Below, in pieces: positions 35,951 through 46,599 of a stretch of 64,000 nucleotides of DNA (position 1 is the first letter of the stretch; every line of letters begins with the position of its first letter). Location: positions 17,642-81,641 of the forward strand of contig NZ_JAUPEV010000009.1 of the NCBI RefSeq assembly GCF_030686155.1, given 5' to 3'. The notes under the pieces are model-generated. The model was not told the origin of the DNA, did not search any database, and saw only the letters and a program-made list of their open reading frames with translations. Source of the DNA: Helicobacter_J cappadocius. GTDB taxonomy: Bacteria; Campylobacterota; Campylobacteria; Campylobacterales; Helicobacteraceae. Position numbers and translations under genes: made by a program.

Positions 35951-37333
35951 CTAGATAATATTTTTGATGTTTTCTATGAGCTTCAAAGGCGTAAGTGCAT
36001 AAGTAGTTTTTTCTTTTCTTCCACCAAATGAATGTGCTAAAGAAGCTGTTATGGTTGCTCTTATTCTATCATATCCCTGCACAATCAATGATCCAATCAT
36101 TCCGCTAAGCACATCTCCACTCCCACCTTTAGCCAAAGCAGGTGTTCCAAAGGTGTTAATATAAATTCTATCATCTTGTGCAATAAGCGTATTACTTCCT
36201 TTTAGCAAACATACAACATTTGGAAATTTTATGGCAAACTCCCTAAGGATTTCTATTTTATTTTTAGATAATTCTTCCACGCCAATATCCGCAATTTTAC
36301 AAATCTTCAATAATGACACAAATTCTTTTGGATGAGGGGTCAAAACTAGTTCTTTATGGGAGTGTATAATATCAACAATACATTCTTGATAAAACATATC
36401 TGCATCTAAAACACAAGGAATATGATACGGAATTTTTTCTATGTCAAATGGTAACTCTCCCATTCCCATTCCAATAACAAATGCCCCTGCATTATGTGGT
36501 ATTTCTGTAGTGCTCATCAACTCGATAGGCTTTTCAAACCCTTTTCCCATAACACTCACAAGACCAGCACCAAAAGCAAATCCTGCTAAAGCACTTAAAA
36601 GTCCTGCACCACTTTTATCACCCACATACACACATAAATGACCAAAATCCCCTTTATGTACGTTGTTTGACTTTCGGCAAGGAAGCTCCATATCATTTTT
36701 TTCCAGTAGTTGCATATTGGAATCAACTTCATATAGCCTTCTGCTAACCCCCAGATCACCTATAGTTACCTCTCCAATATAATCTTTTGCAATATCACTA
36801 AATAGACAGCTCTTCAACGCTCCCATACTCACTGTGTAATCAGCTATAAAAGCAACATTTTCTATATTTCCCTCTGTGTTGATACCACTTGGAATATCAC
36901 AAGCAATTCTTATCCTAGCACTTTTATTCATCTCAGAAATTAGTTTTTGTATGTCTGCAGAGATATCCCCAACAAAACCACTTCCAAACAAACAATCTAC
37001 TATCACATCGCAAGGCAAAATTTTCTTAATTCTTTCTATACCTGCTTCCACTGCCCTATTATATTGAAGTTGGCACATTTTTGTTTTTGGTTCTTTAAAA
37101 ACAAATACCCTTACAATATAGTCCCCCAAAAGCTTTCTAGCCAAAGCATACCCATCAGCACCATTATTGCCACTGCCACAGACAATAGTAATAACGCTCA
37201 TTTTATGCGTTATTTTTAAAATAAGGCTATAGAGTGAATTTGCGGCATTTTCTATTAATATTTCTTCATTTAAAATATACTTATCAATGCTTCTTTTGTC
37301 TAAGACCTCTAGGTTTTTGTAAATATTTTGCAT
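35951..37333 (-). CDS. nnr: Bifunctional NAD(P)H-hydrate epimerase / ADP-dependent hydrate dehydratase
   Basis: A repair enzyme that restores NADH and NADPH damaged by hydration. The 460-residue protein joins an N-terminal YjeF epimerase domain (about 1-205; GSGNNGADGYALAR, DCLFGSGFVGDIS, DIPSGINTEGN) to a ribokinase-like dehydratase domain (about 215-460; TPHPKEF, LLKGSNTLIA, GGSGDVLSGMIG). The product of damage is relevant to a cell with much NAD metabolism, and nadA/nadC lie in the same run. It starts 13 nt after msrB. Confidence 0.93.
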   Translation of the reverse strand: MQNIYKNLEVLDKRSIDKYILNEEILIENAANSLYSLILKITHKMSVITIVCGSGNNGADGYALARKLLGDYIVRVFVFKEPKTKMCQLQYNRAVEAGIERIKKILPCDVIVDCLFGSGFVGDISADIQKLISEMNKSARIRIACDIPSGINTEGNIENVAFIADYTVSMGALKSCLFSDIAKDYIGEVTIGDLGVSRRLYEVDSNMQLLEKNDMELPCRKSNNVHKGDFGHLCVYVGDKSGAGLLSALAGFAFGAGLVSVMGKGFEKPIELMSTTEIPHNAGAFVIGMGMGELPFDIEKIPYHIPCVLDADMFYQECIVDIIHSHKELVLTPHPKEFVSLLKICKIADIGVEELSKNKIEILREFAIKFPNVVCLLKGSNTLIAQDDRIYINTFGTPALAKGGSGDVLSGMIGSLIVQGYDRIRATITASLAHSFGGRKEKTTYALTPLKLIENIKNII

Positions 37334-37346
37334 TTTATGATACCCA

Positions 37347-37703
37347 TCAGGTTTTGGGAATAAAACGAATAGAAAGGGAGTTTACACAATGTCTAGTATT
37401 TTTATCTGTATAGCCTTCCCCTATAAAAACGTGACCCAAATGTCCTCCGCATTTTGCACATACAATCTCAGTCCTACGACCATCAGCATCTAGGTGCCTT
37501 CTCACAGCATTTGGAATCTCATCGTCAAAACTTGGCCAACCACATCCAGATTTGAATTTTGCCTCCGAGGTATAAAGCTCTGAATTACATTGTCTGCAAA
37601 CATACACTCCTTCTTTATAAAAGTCATTATACTCACCAGTAAACGGAGCTTCTGTAGATTTTTCAACAATAATAGAATATTCTTGTGGGGTTAATTTATT
37701 CAT
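37347..37703 (-). CDS. msrB: Peptide-methionine (R)-S-oxide reductase
   Basis: MsrB reduces the R epimer of methionine sulfoxide in proteins. The 118-residue stand-alone domain has the zinc cysteines Cys36, Cys39, Cys82 and Cys85, and the catalytic Cys106 in [23 protein letters not shown] is also invariant in the family. In H. pylori MsrA and MsrB are fused; here MsrB stands alone and no msrA is in the window. It is the first gene of the run that continues into nnr and dnaB. Confidence 0.95.
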   Translation of the reverse strand: MNKLTPQEYSIIVEKSTEAPFTGEYNDFYKEGVYVCRQCNSELYTSEAKFKSGCGWPSFDDEIPNAVRRHLDADGRRTEIVCAKCGGHLGHVFIGEGYTDKNTRHCVNSLSIRFIPKT

Positions 37704-37790
37704 TGTATTGACCTTGTTTGATTTTAGATAAATATATCACAAAAGTAAAAACAAGGAGAATAAAAAAGAAAGATAATTTTTAAATAGATA

Positions 37791-37816
37791 TAAAAAGATT
37801 CAGGGAACCCTGAATC
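37791..37816 (-). terminator. Intrinsic terminator of the ribosomal protein supercluster
   Basis: On the minus strand GATTCAGGG and its complement CCCTGAATC form a perfect 9-bp stem with a 2-nt centre (37797-37816), followed by TTTTTA. The stem includes the last bases of rplQ and part of its TGA stop (37815-37817), so the terminator starts inside the coding end. Confidence 0.85.
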
Positions 37817-38165
37817 AAACAAATTCTATAATTGCCATTGTAGAGGCATCACCTCTTCTTATGCGAGTTCTTTGAATTCTCGTATAACCACCTTTTCTAT
37901 CTACGTACTTAGGTGCAATTTCAGCAATCAATTTCTTTGTTGCTTCTTTGTGTTGTAAATAGGCAAATACAAAGCGATGAGAATTAAAATCAGCAACTCT
38001 AGCAACGGTTACTAATTTTTCTATATAAGACTGAAGCTCTTTTGCCTTAAAAACTCCTGTCTCTATCTTGTTGTTTTGGATAAGTGCTATAGCTAGATTT
38101 TTCAGTAAAGCTTTTCTATGAGAAGAAGTTCTACCAAGCTTTCTATATCCGTGATTATGTCTCAT
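37815..38165 (-). CDS. rplQ: 50S ribosomal protein L17
   Basis: A 116-residue bacterial L17, which lies near the exit tunnel of the 50S subunit. [29 protein letters not shown] is the family N-terminus, and [23 protein letters not shown] the usual C-terminus. It is the last gene of the alpha operon, 9 nt after rpoA, and its stop codon lies within the terminator hairpin. Confidence 0.98.
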   Translation of the reverse strand: MRHNHGYRKLGRTSSHRKALLKNLAIALIQNNKIETGVFKAKELQSYIEKLVTVARVADFNSHRFVFAYLQHKEATKKLIAEIAPKYVDRKGGYTRIQRTRIRRGDASTMAIIEFV

Positions 38166-38174
38166 TTTTTCTCC

Positions 38175-39179
38175 TTAGCTTTTCATTTTTGTAATTTTTT
38201 TACTCAAGGATGATTTTACTTCTTCAGGAAGCTCACTTCCTACAGGATATCCCAACTCTTGAAGTTTTTCAGCAATTTCATCATAAGATTTCTTGCCCAT
38301 ATTTTTAATATTTTTAAGTTCATTTTCGCTCATTAAAACCATTTCACCAATATATCTAATACCTGTCCTATCTAGACAATTAAAACATCTAGCACTCAAA
38401 TTAAGTGTATCAATTTTAATCATCAAATCCTTGAGCTCAACTGTTTCCTCCAAAGAATTTTTCGATGCTAAAGGGACTGAGCTTATATCAGCACCAAAAA
38501 TACTCATTTGAGAATGCATAATAGCAATAGCTTCTTTAAAGGCAACATAAGGTTCAATTTGTCCATCTGTCTCAATATCAAAAACGATTTTTTCATAAGT
38601 TGGATTATCCTCAACTAATACATTTTCAATTTCATAAACTGCTCTCTTTACGGGAGTAAAATAAGCATCTAATGGAATATAATTCTCAGGAATAATCCCT
38701 CTAATATCCTCACTAGGAACATATCCTATACCTTTTTGAACAATAATAGAAAAGTTAAGAACAGCATCTTCGTTGATAGTAGCCAAATAAGAATCCTTAT
38801 TTGCGACATCCAAAATATCATTTTCAAGATCAGCTCCAGTCAAACTCATAGGACCCTTAAAAGAGTAATCAACTATAACCTGACCATCATTTTCTAGTGC
38901 TTTATTAATAAACCGAATATTTTTTAAATTTACAATAAAAGGTGATACATCTTCAGAAATACCCCTCACAGAATCAAACTCGTGAGCCACTCCTTCAATT
39001 TTTAATGCTATAGGAGCATAACCTACAGAACTTGAAAGCAATAGTCTTCTGACAGGATGTGCCAATGTGATTGCATAGCCAGATTCAAATGGATATGCCG
39101 ATATTCTAATTCTGTTCTTACCGATCTCTTCTATATTAATATCCGTAGGAATATAGGGAGCTATTTTAATAGTTTTCAT
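38175..39179 (-). CDS. rpoA: RNA polymerase subunit alpha
   Basis: Alpha assembles RNA polymerase through its N-terminal domain (about 1-230; GYAITLAHPVRRLLLSS) and contacts UP elements and activators through the C-terminal domain (about 255-325; SARCFNCLDRTGIRYIGEMVLMSENELKNIKNMGKKS), which carries two helix-hairpin-helix-like turns. At 334 residues it is of normal length. It sits between rpsD and rplQ, the usual alpha operon order. Confidence 0.98.
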   Translation of the reverse strand: MKTIKIAPYIPTDINIEEIGKNRIRISAYPFESGYAITLAHPVRRLLLSSSVGYAPIALKIEGVAHEFDSVRGISEDVSPFIVNLKNIRFINKALENDGQVIVDYSFKGPMSLTGADLENDILDVANKDSYLATINEDAVLNFSIIVQKGIGYVPSEDIRGIIPENYIPLDAYFTPVKRAVYEIENVLVEDNPTYEKIVFDIETDGQIEPYVAFKEAIAIMHSQMSIFGADISSVPLASKNSLEETVELKDLMIKIDTLNLSARCFNCLDRTGIRYIGEMVLMSENELKNIKNMGKKSYDEIAEKLQELGYPVGSELPEEVKSSLSKKITKMKS

Positions 39180-39194
39180 TCTTTCACCACCTAA

Positions 39195-39821
39195 TTATTT
39201 AGAATACAACTCGACAATGAGCCTTTCCTCTATGGGAATCACAACTTCTTCTCGCTCGGGATAACGTGTAAAGATGCCAAATTTTTTATCTTTATCAACG
39301 TCTACCCAAGGAGATATGCCTGTTTGAGATGTTAATTCTATTGCCCGAATTACTTGGGCATTATTCTTTGTTCTTTCCATTACTTCAATCTTTTGTCCTG
39401 ATTTTACAAAATAAGAAGGAATATCTACTTTTTTACCATCTACCAAAATATGTCCATGCGTAACCAATTGACGTGCAAATCTCCTTGTGGTTGCAAACCC
39501 CATTCTATAGACAACATTATCAAGTCTTCTTTCTATTAAACGAATAAGATTTTCACCTGTATTTCCATCAAGTCTATTTGCTTCCACAAATATAGATCTG
39601 AATTGTTTTTCTGAAATTCCATACATTGCCTTAGCTTTTTGTTTTTCTCGAAGCTGTAAGCCATATTCAGATATCTTACCTCTTCTTTGGCCATGCTGAC
39701 CGGGTCCATAAGGTCTTTTATCTAAAGCACTCTTACCCGCCAATCTTCTCTCGCCTTTTAGAGCTAAAGAAACTCCAAATCTTCTTTCTAACTTTTCAAC
39801 TGGTCCTCTATATCTAGCCAT
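39195..39821 (-). CDS. rpsD: 30S ribosomal protein S4
   Basis: S4 is a primary 16S rRNA binder and, in E. coli, represses its own operon. The 208-residue protein has the S4 RNA-binding domain at about 97-160 ([40 protein letters not shown]). It has no N-terminal zinc cysteines, so it is the zinc-free form. It lies 11 nt after rpsK. Confidence 0.98.
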   Translation of the reverse strand: MARYRGPVEKLERRFGVSLALKGERRLAGKSALDKRPYGPGQHGQRRGKISEYGLQLREKQKAKAMYGISEKQFRSIFVEANRLDGNTGENLIRLIERRLDNVVYRMGFATTRRFARQLVTHGHILVDGKKVDIPSYFVKSGQKIEVMERTKNNAQVIRAIELTSQTGISPWVDVDKDKKFGIFTRYPEREEVVIPIEERLIVELYSK

Positions 39822-39832
39822 TATTATCTCCC

Positions 39833-40228
39833 TTATACTCTTCTTCTTTTAGGAGGTCTACAACCATTGTGTGGCAATGGGGTTACATCCTTTATCCAAA
39901 GAACCTTAATACCCTCTATTGTTCCGACACTTTTTACAGCTGTCTCTCTGCCACTACCAGGTCCTTGAACCTTAATACCCACTTCTTTAATACCGTGTTC
40001 TTTTGCCTTTGCCATAGCACTCTCTACTGCTTGCTGTGCTGCATAAGGAGTAGATTTTTTCGAACCCTTAAATCCCAATCCTCCAGCTGTGGACCAACAT
40101 ATAACATTGCCCATTTCATCAGTAATAGTAACATTAGTATTGTTAAATGAAGCAGATATGCAAACAACGCCCCTAGCTATATTTTTTTTGACAATTCTTT
40201 TTTTAGTTGACGTATTTCTTTTAGCCAT
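39833..40228 (-). CDS. rpsK: 30S ribosomal protein S11
   Basis: A 131-residue S11 of the small-subunit platform. [38 protein letters not shown] and the basic end [18 protein letters not shown] are characteristic. It lies 12 nt after rpsM. Confidence 0.98.
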   Translation of the reverse strand: MAKRNTSTKKRIVKKNIARGVVCISASFNNTNVTITDEMGNVICWSTAGGLGFKGSKKSTPYAAQQAVESAMAKAKEHGIKEVGIKVQGPGSGRETAVKSVGTIEGIKVLWIKDVTPLPHNGCRPPKRRRV

Positions 40229-40240
40229 AATTCAGTCTCC

Positions 40241-40603
40241 TTATTTGCTACCTACTGTTTTCTTCTTACCTTTTCTAGTACGAGCATTATTTTTAGTTGT
40301 TTGACCTCGTACTGGTAAGCCTTTTCGATGTCGAAGACCACGATAGTTACCTAAATCCATTAATGATTTAATATCCATCTGAACTTTTTTTCTCAAATCA
40401 CCCTCGACTATGTAGCCCTCTTGAATTTTCTTAGCAATTGCAGAGACTTCATCTTCGCTGAGATCATTAACTCGCTTATCAAAAGAAATATTTACAGCAT
40501 TTAAAATGTCTCTTGAACTTTTAAGTCCAACTCCATAAATATATGTTAGAGCGTATTCAACTCTTTTCTTTTTTGGCAAATCTACACCAGCAATCCTAGC
40601 CAT
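40241..40603 (-). CDS. rpsM: 30S ribosomal protein S13
   Basis: A 120-residue S13, which contacts the P-site tRNA and the 50S subunit in the head of the 30[24 protein letters not shown] and [26 protein letters not shown] are the family motifs. It is 3 nt after rpmJ. Confidence 0.98.
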   Translation of the reverse strand: MARIAGVDLPKKKRVEYALTYIYGVGLKSSRDILNAVNISFDKRVNDLSEDEVSAIAKKIQEGYIVEGDLRKKVQMDIKSLMDLGNYRGLRHRKGLPVRGQTTKNNARTRKGKKKTVGSK

Positions 40604-40606
40604 ATT

Positions 40607-40720
40607 TTATCCTTGTCTTTGTTTATGTTTTGGAGTTGAGCATATCACTCGAACTACACCTTTTCTCTTGATAACCTTACACTTATCACACATTTTCTTG
40701 ACCGAAGGTCGAACTTTCAT
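40607..40720 (-). CDS. rpmJ: 50S ribosomal protein L36
   Basis: A 37-residue protein found by translating the minus strand directly: it begins [16 protein letters not shown] and ends KHKQRQG. Cys11, Cys14, Cys27 and His32 make the single zinc site of the C+ form of L36. An AAGGAGA ribosome binding site lies about 5 nt upstream. It sits between infA and rpsM as expected, after a 119-nt gap that may hold a promoter. Confidence 0.97.
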   Translation of the reverse strand: MKVRPSVKKMCDKCKVIKRKGVVRVICSTPKHKQRQG

Positions 40721-40760
40721 TGTATCTCCTTAATTTGATAGCAAAAGCACGGTATTTTAA

Positions 40761-40781
40761 AGTCTGTTTCTATTCCAGACT
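40761..40781. promoter_or_regulatory. Dyad in the infA-rpmJ gap (weak)
   Basis: AGTCTG and CAGACT form a 6-bp inverted repeat with a 9-nt spacer in the only sizeable gap inside the ribosomal cluster. It is not followed by a U-run on the minus strand, so it is not a normal terminator. A TAAAAT on the minus strand lies just downstream, so a promoter with an overlapping dyad is possible. Confidence 0.25.
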
Positions 40782-40839
40782 AAAAAGCTGTGATTTTAAC
40801 TAAAATAAGTTTAAAACCTTCTTAGCTATAATCGAAATT

Positions 40840-41058
40840 CTACTTGTATCTGAAAGTGATACGTCCCTTATCCAAACTGTATGGAGTAAGTTCTAGTTTC
40901 ACTTTATCTCCAGGTAGTATCTTAATATAATGCATTCTCATTTTACCTGCAATATGACACAATACCACATGCTTATTATCAAGTTCAACCTTAAAGGTTG
41001 CGTTAGGCAATGCTTCAATCACCTTACCATCAATCTCTATAACATCATCTTTTGCCAT
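40840..41058 (-). CDS. infA: Translation initiation factor IF-1
   Basis: A 72-residue OB-fold protein that occupies the ribosomal A site during initiation. [26 protein letters not shown] and GRITFRYK are invariant IF-1 segments. It starts 2 nt after map. Confidence 0.98.
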   Translation of the reverse strand: MAKDDVIEIDGKVIEALPNATFKVELDNKHVVLCHIAGKMRMHYIKILPGDKVKLELTPYSLDKGRITFRYK

Positions 41059-41060
41059 TT

Positions 41061-41819
41061 TTATATCTCCGTAAGTATTTCAGCTTTTCCACCAACTATT
41101 GCTATGGTATGCTCATAGTGAGAACCATTTAAACCATCAACAGAAGTTACCGACCATTTATCATTCAAAATTCTAGGTTCCCCATCTCTTTGACAAATCA
41201 TAGGCTCAAGACAAAAAATCATTCCTTCTTTTATTTTTGGGCCAGAGGCAATTACATTAGTTTCTAAATAATTTGGAATTTCCGGCTCTTCATGTGGCTT
41301 CCTACCAATTCCATGACCACAAAAACCTCGTAGTGGAACAAAGCCTTTTTTTAATATAGACTGCTCAATTATTTTACTGAGTTCTTTAAATCTTAAACCA
41401 GTGGTTATACTTTTAATAGCTTCATACAAAGTATCTTTTGCACAAGCTATCAAATCTAAATCTTTTGAAGATATCTTACCAACACCCACGCTAATGGCTG
41501 CATCACCATACCAACCATCAAGTTCAACGCCTACATCAAAACCTACAATATCCCCCTCCTTAAGAGCATAGTTAGTTGGAATTCCATGAATAATAACCTC
41601 ATTCACAGAGATACAAACTGCATTTGGAAATCCATATAAACCCTTAAATGCTGGTCTAGCTCCAAAAGACCTAATAAAATCTTCTGCTATTTTATCAAGT
41701 TCTAAAAGGGTTATTCCCACTTGAGTATTTCTTTTCAAAAGCTCCAGCGTCTGCCCAACAATTTTATTTGGTTTGCGTAAAAATTCTATTTCTTTTTTAT
41801 TTCTAATACTTATAGACAC
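41061..41819 (-). CDS. map: Methionine aminopeptidase, type I
   Basis: Removes the initiator methionine from nascent proteins, using two metal ions. The 252-residue protein has the metal ligands in [15 protein letters not shown] (two aspartates), [12 protein letters not shown] (histidine), FCLEPM and HYEHTI (glutamates). It overlaps the secY stop by one base. Confidence 0.97.
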   Translation of the reverse strand: MSISIRNKKEIEFLRKPNKIVGQTLELLKRNTQVGITLLELDKIAEDFIRSFGARPAFKGLYGFPNAVCISVNEVIIHGIPTNYALKEGDIVGFDVGVELDGWYGDAAISVGVGKISSKDLDLIACAKDTLYEAIKSITTGLRFKELSKIIEQSILKKGFVPLRGFCGHGIGRKPHEEPEIPNYLETNVIASGPKIKEGMIFCLEPMICQRDGEPRILNDKWSVTSVDGLNGSHYEHTIAIVGGKAEILTEI

Positions 41820-43078
41820 TAAAAACCTACCGCACTCAAAGTCTTGTATTTATTCATATAAACCTGAGCTTCTATTTTTCTCATCGTATCAATCGCAACT
41901 TGGACGACAATAAGAACTGCCGTTCCTCCAAAATAAAAAGGAACACCCATTCCTTTTACAAGTATCCAAGGAAGTGTTGAAATAAGTGCTAGATATAAAG
42001 AACCCCAAAAAGTCAAGTTTCCAGCAACTGAATTCAGAAAAGATGAAGTTCCTTCACCTGGTCTCATTCCAGGTATATAGCCACCTTGTCGTTTTAAATT
42101 ATCTGCAATATCTTTCGAATTGAAAACGATTGAAGAGTAAAAATAAGCAAAAAATATCACGAGCAAAAACATCAAAATATTATAAGCATAACCATTAGGA
42201 CTTAAAAAATCAGCTATTGCCTGAATAGTTGGATTTGATGAGGCTTGCAAGATTGTAGAGGGAAAAACTAACAAAGCAGAAGCAAAAATCGGAGGAATAA
42301 CACCACTCAAATTCAACTTGATTGGAATATAGTTCATGATACGTTTATTTTGATTTTGCATAATGACTTTTCTCGCATAAGAAACAGGTATTCTTCTTTC
42401 TGCTAATTCGACATAAATAATAACAAACACTGTAGCCAGAACAATAGCAAATATGGCAATTAGCACCAAAAAATTAATCTCTCCAGTGTTGGCAAGGTTA
42501 AAGGTTCCTCCGATAGCAGCAGGTATTCCTGAAACAATACCGCCAAAAATAATCAAGCTGATTCCATTTCCTACACCTCTTTGAGTAATTTGTTCTCCTA
42601 TCCACATTAAAAGCATTGTTCCTGTCAGCATGGAAAAGACCGCTATAATTAAGAAAGTTTGCATATCTATCATAATAGCACCATTTGGACCGGTACCGAT
42701 ACTTCGAAGACCAAAAGAAACACTCACTGCCTGAATAATAGTGATAAAAATAGTTGCATAACGGACAATTTGCATATATTTTTGCATACCATCACGTTCT
42801 TTTTTCATTTTTGCTAGATTGGGGAATGTTGCAGCTAAAAGCTCCATAACAATAGAAGCTGTGATATATGGCATTATGCCTAGTGAAATAATGCTAAGTC
42901 TAGATACAGCATTACCGCTAAACATATTAAATAAGCCAAGTGCATTCCCAGAGTTATTGTCAAAAAAAGCTTTGATCTCGGCCAAATCAACCCCGGGTAT
43001 AGGAATATACGCCAAAATTCTATACAAAAACAAGAATCCAAGCGTAATCAGAATCTTACCGACAATTGCTCTGCTCAT
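41819..43078 (-). CDS. secY: Preprotein translocase subunit SecY
   Basis: The channel-forming subunit of the Sec translocon, 419 residues with ten membrane helices. IPGVDL in the first periplasmic loop, GIMPYITASIVMELL, GVGNGISLIIFGGIVSGIP and RQGGYIPGMRPGEGTSSFL are typical SecY motifs. It follows rplO with a one-base overlap and precedes map. Confidence 0.98.
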   Translation of the reverse strand: MSRAIVGKILITLGFLFLYRILAYIPIPGVDLAEIKAFFDNNSGNALGLFNMFSGNAVSRLSIISLGIMPYITASIVMELLAATFPNLAKMKKERDGMQKYMQIVRYATIFITIIQAVSVSFGLRSIGTGPNGAIMIDMQTFLIIAVFSMLTGTMLLMWIGEQITQRGVGNGISLIIFGGIVSGIPAAIGGTFNLANTGEINFLVLIAIFAIVLATVFVIIYVELAERRIPVSYARKVIMQNQNKRIMNYIPIKLNLSGVIPPIFASALLVFPSTILQASSNPTIQAIADFLSPNGYAYNILMFLLVIFFAYFYSSIVFNSKDIADNLKRQGGYIPGMRPGEGTSSFLNSVAGNLTFWGSLYLALISTLPWILVKGMGVPFYFGGTAVLIVVQVAIDTMRKIEAQVYMNKYKTLSAVGF

Positions 43079-43479
43079 TATTTTAGCCCACTAGTTTTGA
43101 TCTTTTCATCTTTGATTTTAGAGACTAATTTACTTGCATCAGTTCCAATGATCTTAATCTTTTCTATATAGCCTGGAAATTTATGGATTTCTCTGATTGA
43201 TTCAAAAGTGATTTCAGACAAATCGGCAATATTTTTAAATTTATCAATATTGATAACATAAGGCTTCTGAATCTTAGTTCGAAACCCAATCTTTGGCAAT
43301 CTTCTCTGAAGTGGCTGTTGTCCGCCCTCAAAACCTCTTTTTGCCTTATAACCACTTCTAGCAGTTTGACCTTTTCCACCTCTTGTGGAAGTCTTTCCCA
43401 TGCCACTACCCTGCCCTCTACCGACTCTTTTTATATCTTTTACACTACCATGAGCTGGTTTTATTTTTTCTAACGCCAT
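43078..43479 (-). CDS. rplO: 50S ribosomal protein L15
   Basis: A 133-residue L15 with the glycine-rich N-terminal extension ([24 protein letters not shown]) that threads into 23S rRNA, and a small C-terminal globular domain. It is coupled to secY downstream and lies 9 nt after rpsE. Confidence 0.98.
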   Translation of the reverse strand: MALEKIKPAHGSVKDIKRVGRGQGSGMGKTSTRGGKGQTARSGYKAKRGFEGGQQPLQRRLPKIGFRTKIQKPYVINIDKFKNIADLSEITFESIREIHKFPGYIEKIKIIGTDASKLVSKIKDEKIKTSGLK

Positions 43480-43488
43480 AAAAACTCC

Positions 43489-43929
43489 TTATGCCTTAAT
43501 TCTAGCAAGTGCGTCAATTGTCGCCCTAACAACATTATAAGGATTATTTGATCCCAGAGACTTAGTCAAAATGTCCTTAATTCCAGCCAATTCAATTACA
43601 GGTCTAGCAGATCCTCCAGCAATAACTCCGGTTCCTTCACTTGCAGGTTTTAATAATATTTTACTTGCATTATATTTATGCTCAATATCATGTGCAATCG
43701 TTGTACCCTTAATACTGACTTGAATAATATTTTTAAATGCGTCATCAACTGCTTTTTTTATGGCATCTGGGACTTCTTTTGCTTTGCCTAATCCAAACCC
43801 TACAAGTCCATTTTTATTTCCAACAACAACAAGTGCATTGAATCTAAACCTTCTACCACCTTTTACAACTTTTGTAACTCTTCCGATATTTACAACAACT
43901 TCGTTAAATTCTTCTCTATTAATTTCCAT
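43489..43929 (-). CDS. rpsE: 30S ribosomal protein S5
   Basis: A 146-residue S5, which helps decoding accuracy. It has the double-stranded RNA-binding N-terminal domain ([42 protein letters not shown]) and the S5 C-terminal fold ([25 protein letters not shown]). It lies 9 nt after rplR. Confidence 0.98.
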   Translation of the reverse strand: MEINREEFNEVVVNIGRVTKVVKGGRRFRFNALVVVGNKNGLVGFGLGKAKEVPDAIKKAVDDAFKNIIQVSIKGTTIAHDIEHKYNASKILLKPASEGTGVIAGGSARPVIELAGIKDILTKSLGSNNPYNVVRATIDALARIKA

Positions 43930-43938
43930 ATTCTTCCT

Positions 43939-44295
43939 TTAAAGGGCTATGCCATTTTCTCTCAAAGATTCTGCAAAAGCGGCTATTACTCCATGATATA
44001 AGTATCCATTTCTATCATAAACAACTTCCTTGATGCCCAGTTGTTTTAAATTGTCCGCAAATACTTTTGCAACAACTTTCGCATCTTCTTTATTGTTACC
44101 TAACGACATCTTTTTGCCATCAGCACAAGCAAGGGTTTTGTGTGCCGCATCATCAATAGCTTGAGCATACAAATATTTATTGGATCTAAAAATACTTACT
44201 CTAGGTCTACTCTGTGTTCCAAACAACGCACCCCTAACTCTAAGTTTTCTCTTGCTTCTTAATCTTTTTTTTCTTTCTAATGTTCTGCTTGTCAT
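43939..44295 (-). CDS. rplR: 50S ribosomal protein L18
   Basis: A 118-residue L18, which with L5 binds 5S r[23 protein letters not shown] and [26 protein letters not shown] match the family. I choose ATG 44295 because AAGGGTG stands 6 nt upstream; an in-frame GTG at 44304 is part of that same ribosome binding site. Confidence 0.96.
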   Translation of the reverse strand: MTSRTLERKKRLRSKRKLRVRGALFGTQSRPRVSIFRSNKYLYAQAIDDAAHKTLACADGKKMSLGNNKEDAKVVAKVFADNLKQLGIKEVVYDRNGYLYHGVIAAFAESLRENGIAL

Positions 44296-44310
44296 ATTTT
44301 TCACCCTTAA

Positions 44311-44847
44311 TTATTTCTTAGCAGTTTTACCGGCTTTGCGAATGATTGTTTCATCGCTATACTTAATACCCTTACCTTTGTATGGCTCAGGAGGTCTGAA
44401 TTCTCTAATTTCAGCAGCAATCTGTCCGATTTGTTGCTTATCACTACCTTTGATAGTAATAGTATTTTTCTCAACACTCATATCAACACCCTCTGGAATC
44501 GGATATTTAACAGGGTGACTAAAACCTAATGCTAACTCCAACGTTTTACCAACAACAGCAGCCTTGTAACCAACTCCATTAATTTCTAAAACCTTTGTGA
44601 AGCCCGTTGTCATGCCCAAAACTATATTATTCGCCAAAGAACGATATGTTCCCCAATATGCACGAGATTGAGGCTCGTTATCTACGGATTTAAAAGTCAA
44701 TTCATTTGCATTCAATTCAATATGAACCCTTCCGTATGTTTCAAGCTCTTTAATATTTTTACCGCTTTTAAACACAATTTTGCTTCCTTGAACACTAGTT
44801 TCAACAGTGTTTGGAATGCTAATAGGTCTTTTTCCAACTCTTGACAT
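44311..44847 (-). CDS. rplF: 50S ribosomal protein L6
   Basis: A 178-residue L6 with the two duplicated L6 folds. The second ends with the signature [15 protein letters not shown]6 lies near the sarcin-ricin loop and the GTPase centre. It lies 9 nt after rpsH. Confidence 0.98.
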   Translation of the reverse strand: MSRVGKRPISIPNTVETSVQGSKIVFKSGKNIKELETYGRVHIELNANELTFKSVDNEPQSRAYWGTYRSLANNIVLGMTTGFTKVLEINGVGYKAAVVGKTLELALGFSHPVKYPIPEGVDMSVEKNTITIKGSDKQQIGQIAAEIREFRPPEPYKGKGIKYSDETIIRKAGKTAKK

Positions 44848-44856
44848 ATTTTTCTC

Positions 44857-45252
44857 CTACCATATACTACAAAGTGCTTCGCCGCCTACATTTTGCATAT
44901 AAGCTTCTTCGTTAGCGATAACACCTTTACTTGTGCTAACTACAATTGTACCGTAACCATTTTTGAATTTTTTTAATTCATTCCTGCCTTTATAAACTCT
45001 TCTCCCAGGCTTACTAATTCTCTTGATTTCATTAATGAGAGGAAGACCTCTTTCATCGTAGGCCAGTTGAACCGAAATAGATTGTTTGCCATCTTTGTCA
45101 TTCACATTATAGTCCTTAACAAAACCTTTTGCCTTAAATACATCAAGTACAGACACAACGATTTTTGCATAATAAAGAGTCGTAACCTCTAACCTTCTCA
45201 TCGAAGCATTCCTAAGTCGAGTCAATGAATCTGCTATTATATCATTTACCAT
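44857..45252 (-). CDS. rpsH: 30S ribosomal protein S8
   Basis: A 131-residue S8. [19 protein letters not shown] and the C-terminal [31 protein letters not shown] are conserved. In E. coli S8 represses the spc operon; whether this holds here is unknown. It lies 9 nt after rpsN. Confidence 0.98.
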   Translation of the reverse strand: MVNDIIADSLTRLRNASMRRLEVTTLYYAKIVVSVLDVFKAKGFVKDYNVNDKDGKQSISVQLAYDERGLPLINEIKRISKPGRRVYKGRNELKKFKNGYGTIVVSTSKGVIANEEAYMQNVGGEALCSIW

Positions 45253-45261
45253 ATTTTTTCC

Positions 45262-45447
45262 TTACCAACTAGCTTTTCTAAGTCCAGGTATTAAACCTTC
45301 ATTACCCATTTTTCTCAAACATACTCTACAAAGTCCAAAATCTCTATATACGGAATGCGGCCTACCACAAACCTGACATCTACTGTATGCTCTAGCACTG
45401 AACTTAGCTTTTCTCTTTGTCTTAGCTATCATAGATTTTTTTGCCAT
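45262..45447 (-). CDS. rpsN: 30S ribosomal protein S14, zinc-binding type
   Basis: A 61-residue S14 of the zinc-ribbon (type Z) form, with Cys24, Cys27, Cys40 and Cys43. I start at ATG 45447 (MAKKSMIA), since ten extra upstream codons would run into rplE, which ends at 45449. The final [11 protein letters not shown] is the usual S14 end. Confidence 0.97.
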   Translation of the reverse strand: MAKKSMIAKTKRKAKFSARAYSRCQVCGRPHSVYRDFGLCRVCLRKMGNEGLIPGLRKASW

Positions 45448-45448
45448 T

Positions 45449-45994
45449 TTATTTTCCTTTTGCAAATGGCATACCAAGTAATTCTAATAACTTGAATGCC
45501 TCCTTGTCATTATTTGTAGAAGTAACTATTGTAATATTCATACCATGTGTAACCATAATATCATCATATACAACTTCAGGGAACATAAGTTGCTCATTTA
45601 AGCCAAAACTATAATTTCCTCTACCATCAAATCCATTTCTTGATACCCCTCTAAAATCCTTAACCCTAGGTAATGAAATCACAATGAGTTTTTCTAGAAA
45701 ATTATACATTTGATTCCCACGCAAAGTAACCTTAACACCCATTGGCATACCTTCTCTCATTTTAAATCCAGCAACGGATTTTTTTGCCAATGTAATAATA
45801 GCTTTTTGACCCGCTATCAATGAGATAGTATCTGCGATATTTTGCATTATCTTAGTATCTTTTGCGTGATCACCAGCACCTACACTAATGACAATTTTTT
45901 CTAGTTTTGGCAATAACATAGGATTTTTTATGCCAAGCTCTTCAGAAAGTTTTGTCTTTATTTCTTCTTGATAAATTTTTTTCAAGCCAAACAT
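45449..45994 (-). CDS. rplE: 50S ribosomal protein L5
   Basis: A 181-residue L5, the 5S rRNA-binding protein that contacts the P-site t[49 protein letters not shown] and the NYSFGL motif are all present. It lies 2 nt after rplX. Confidence 0.98.
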   Translation of the reverse strand: MFGLKKIYQEEIKTKLSEELGIKNPMLLPKLEKIVISVGAGDHAKDTKIMQNIADTISLIAGQKAIITLAKKSVAGFKMREGMPMGVKVTLRGNQMYNFLEKLIVISLPRVKDFRGVSRNGFDGRGNYSFGLNEQLMFPEVVYDDIMVTHGMNITIVTSTNNDKEAFKLLELLGMPFAKGK

Positions 45995-45996
45995 AG

Positions 45997-46230
45997 TTAT
46001 TTCTCCTCCGCTTTCTTGACATTAGAAATACTCATCGGCATTTCTTTGTTAATAAAGCCACCCTTAGGTTCATTTTCTGTAGGCTTAACAGTTTTCTTTG
46101 CAATCTTACAGCCTTCCACAATAACTTGCGAAGTTTTTGGTAACACCGCAAGAACTTTCCCTATTTTTCCCTTATCATCACCAGCAATAACCTTAATTGT
46201 ATCGCCTTTTTTTATTTTAAATTTTGTCAC
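45997..46230 (-). CDS. rplX: 50S ribosomal protein L24
   Basis: A 77-residue L24 with an N-terminal KOW motif ([25 protein letters not shown]). At this length it lacks the longer C-terminal tail of E. coli L24. It overlaps the rplN stop by one base. Confidence 0.97.
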   Translation of the reverse strand: MTKFKIKKGDTIKVIAGDDKGKIGKVLAVLPKTSQVIVEGCKIAKKTVKPTENEPKGGFINKEMPMSISNVKKAEEK

Positions 46231-46598
46231 TACAATACCTCCGGAGCTAACGATACTATCTTCATAAAATTTGCATATCGCACTTCTCTACTAACAGGAC
46301 CAAAAATTCTCGTTCCCATCGGTTCCTTTTTTGCATCCAAAATTACGGCCGCATTATCATCAAAACGAACCAACGATCCATTTTCTCTATGAATCTCTTT
46401 TTTTGTTCTAACAATAACCGCTTTGATAACTTGGCCTTTTTTAACCTTACCATTTGGAATAGCTTTTTTTACAGAGGCAACAATTACATCGCCAACACTA
46501 GCATATCGCCTATGGCTACCCCCCAAAACCTTTATGCACATAATCTCTTTTGCACCACTATTATCAGCAACACTTAATCTTGTAAAACTTTGTATCAT
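46230..46598 (-). CDS. rplN: 50S ribosomal protein L14
   Basis: A 122-residue L14. [33 protein letters not shown] and the [23 protein letters not shown] segments are strictly family-like. It is 1 nt after rpsQ. Confidence 0.98.
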   Translation of the reverse strand: MIQSFTRLSVADNSGAKEIMCIKVLGGSHRRYASVGDVIVASVKKAIPNGKVKKGQVIKAVIVRTKKEIHRENGSLVRFDDNAAVILDAKKEPMGTRIFGPVSREVRYANFMKIVSLAPEVL

Positions 46599-46599
46599 A

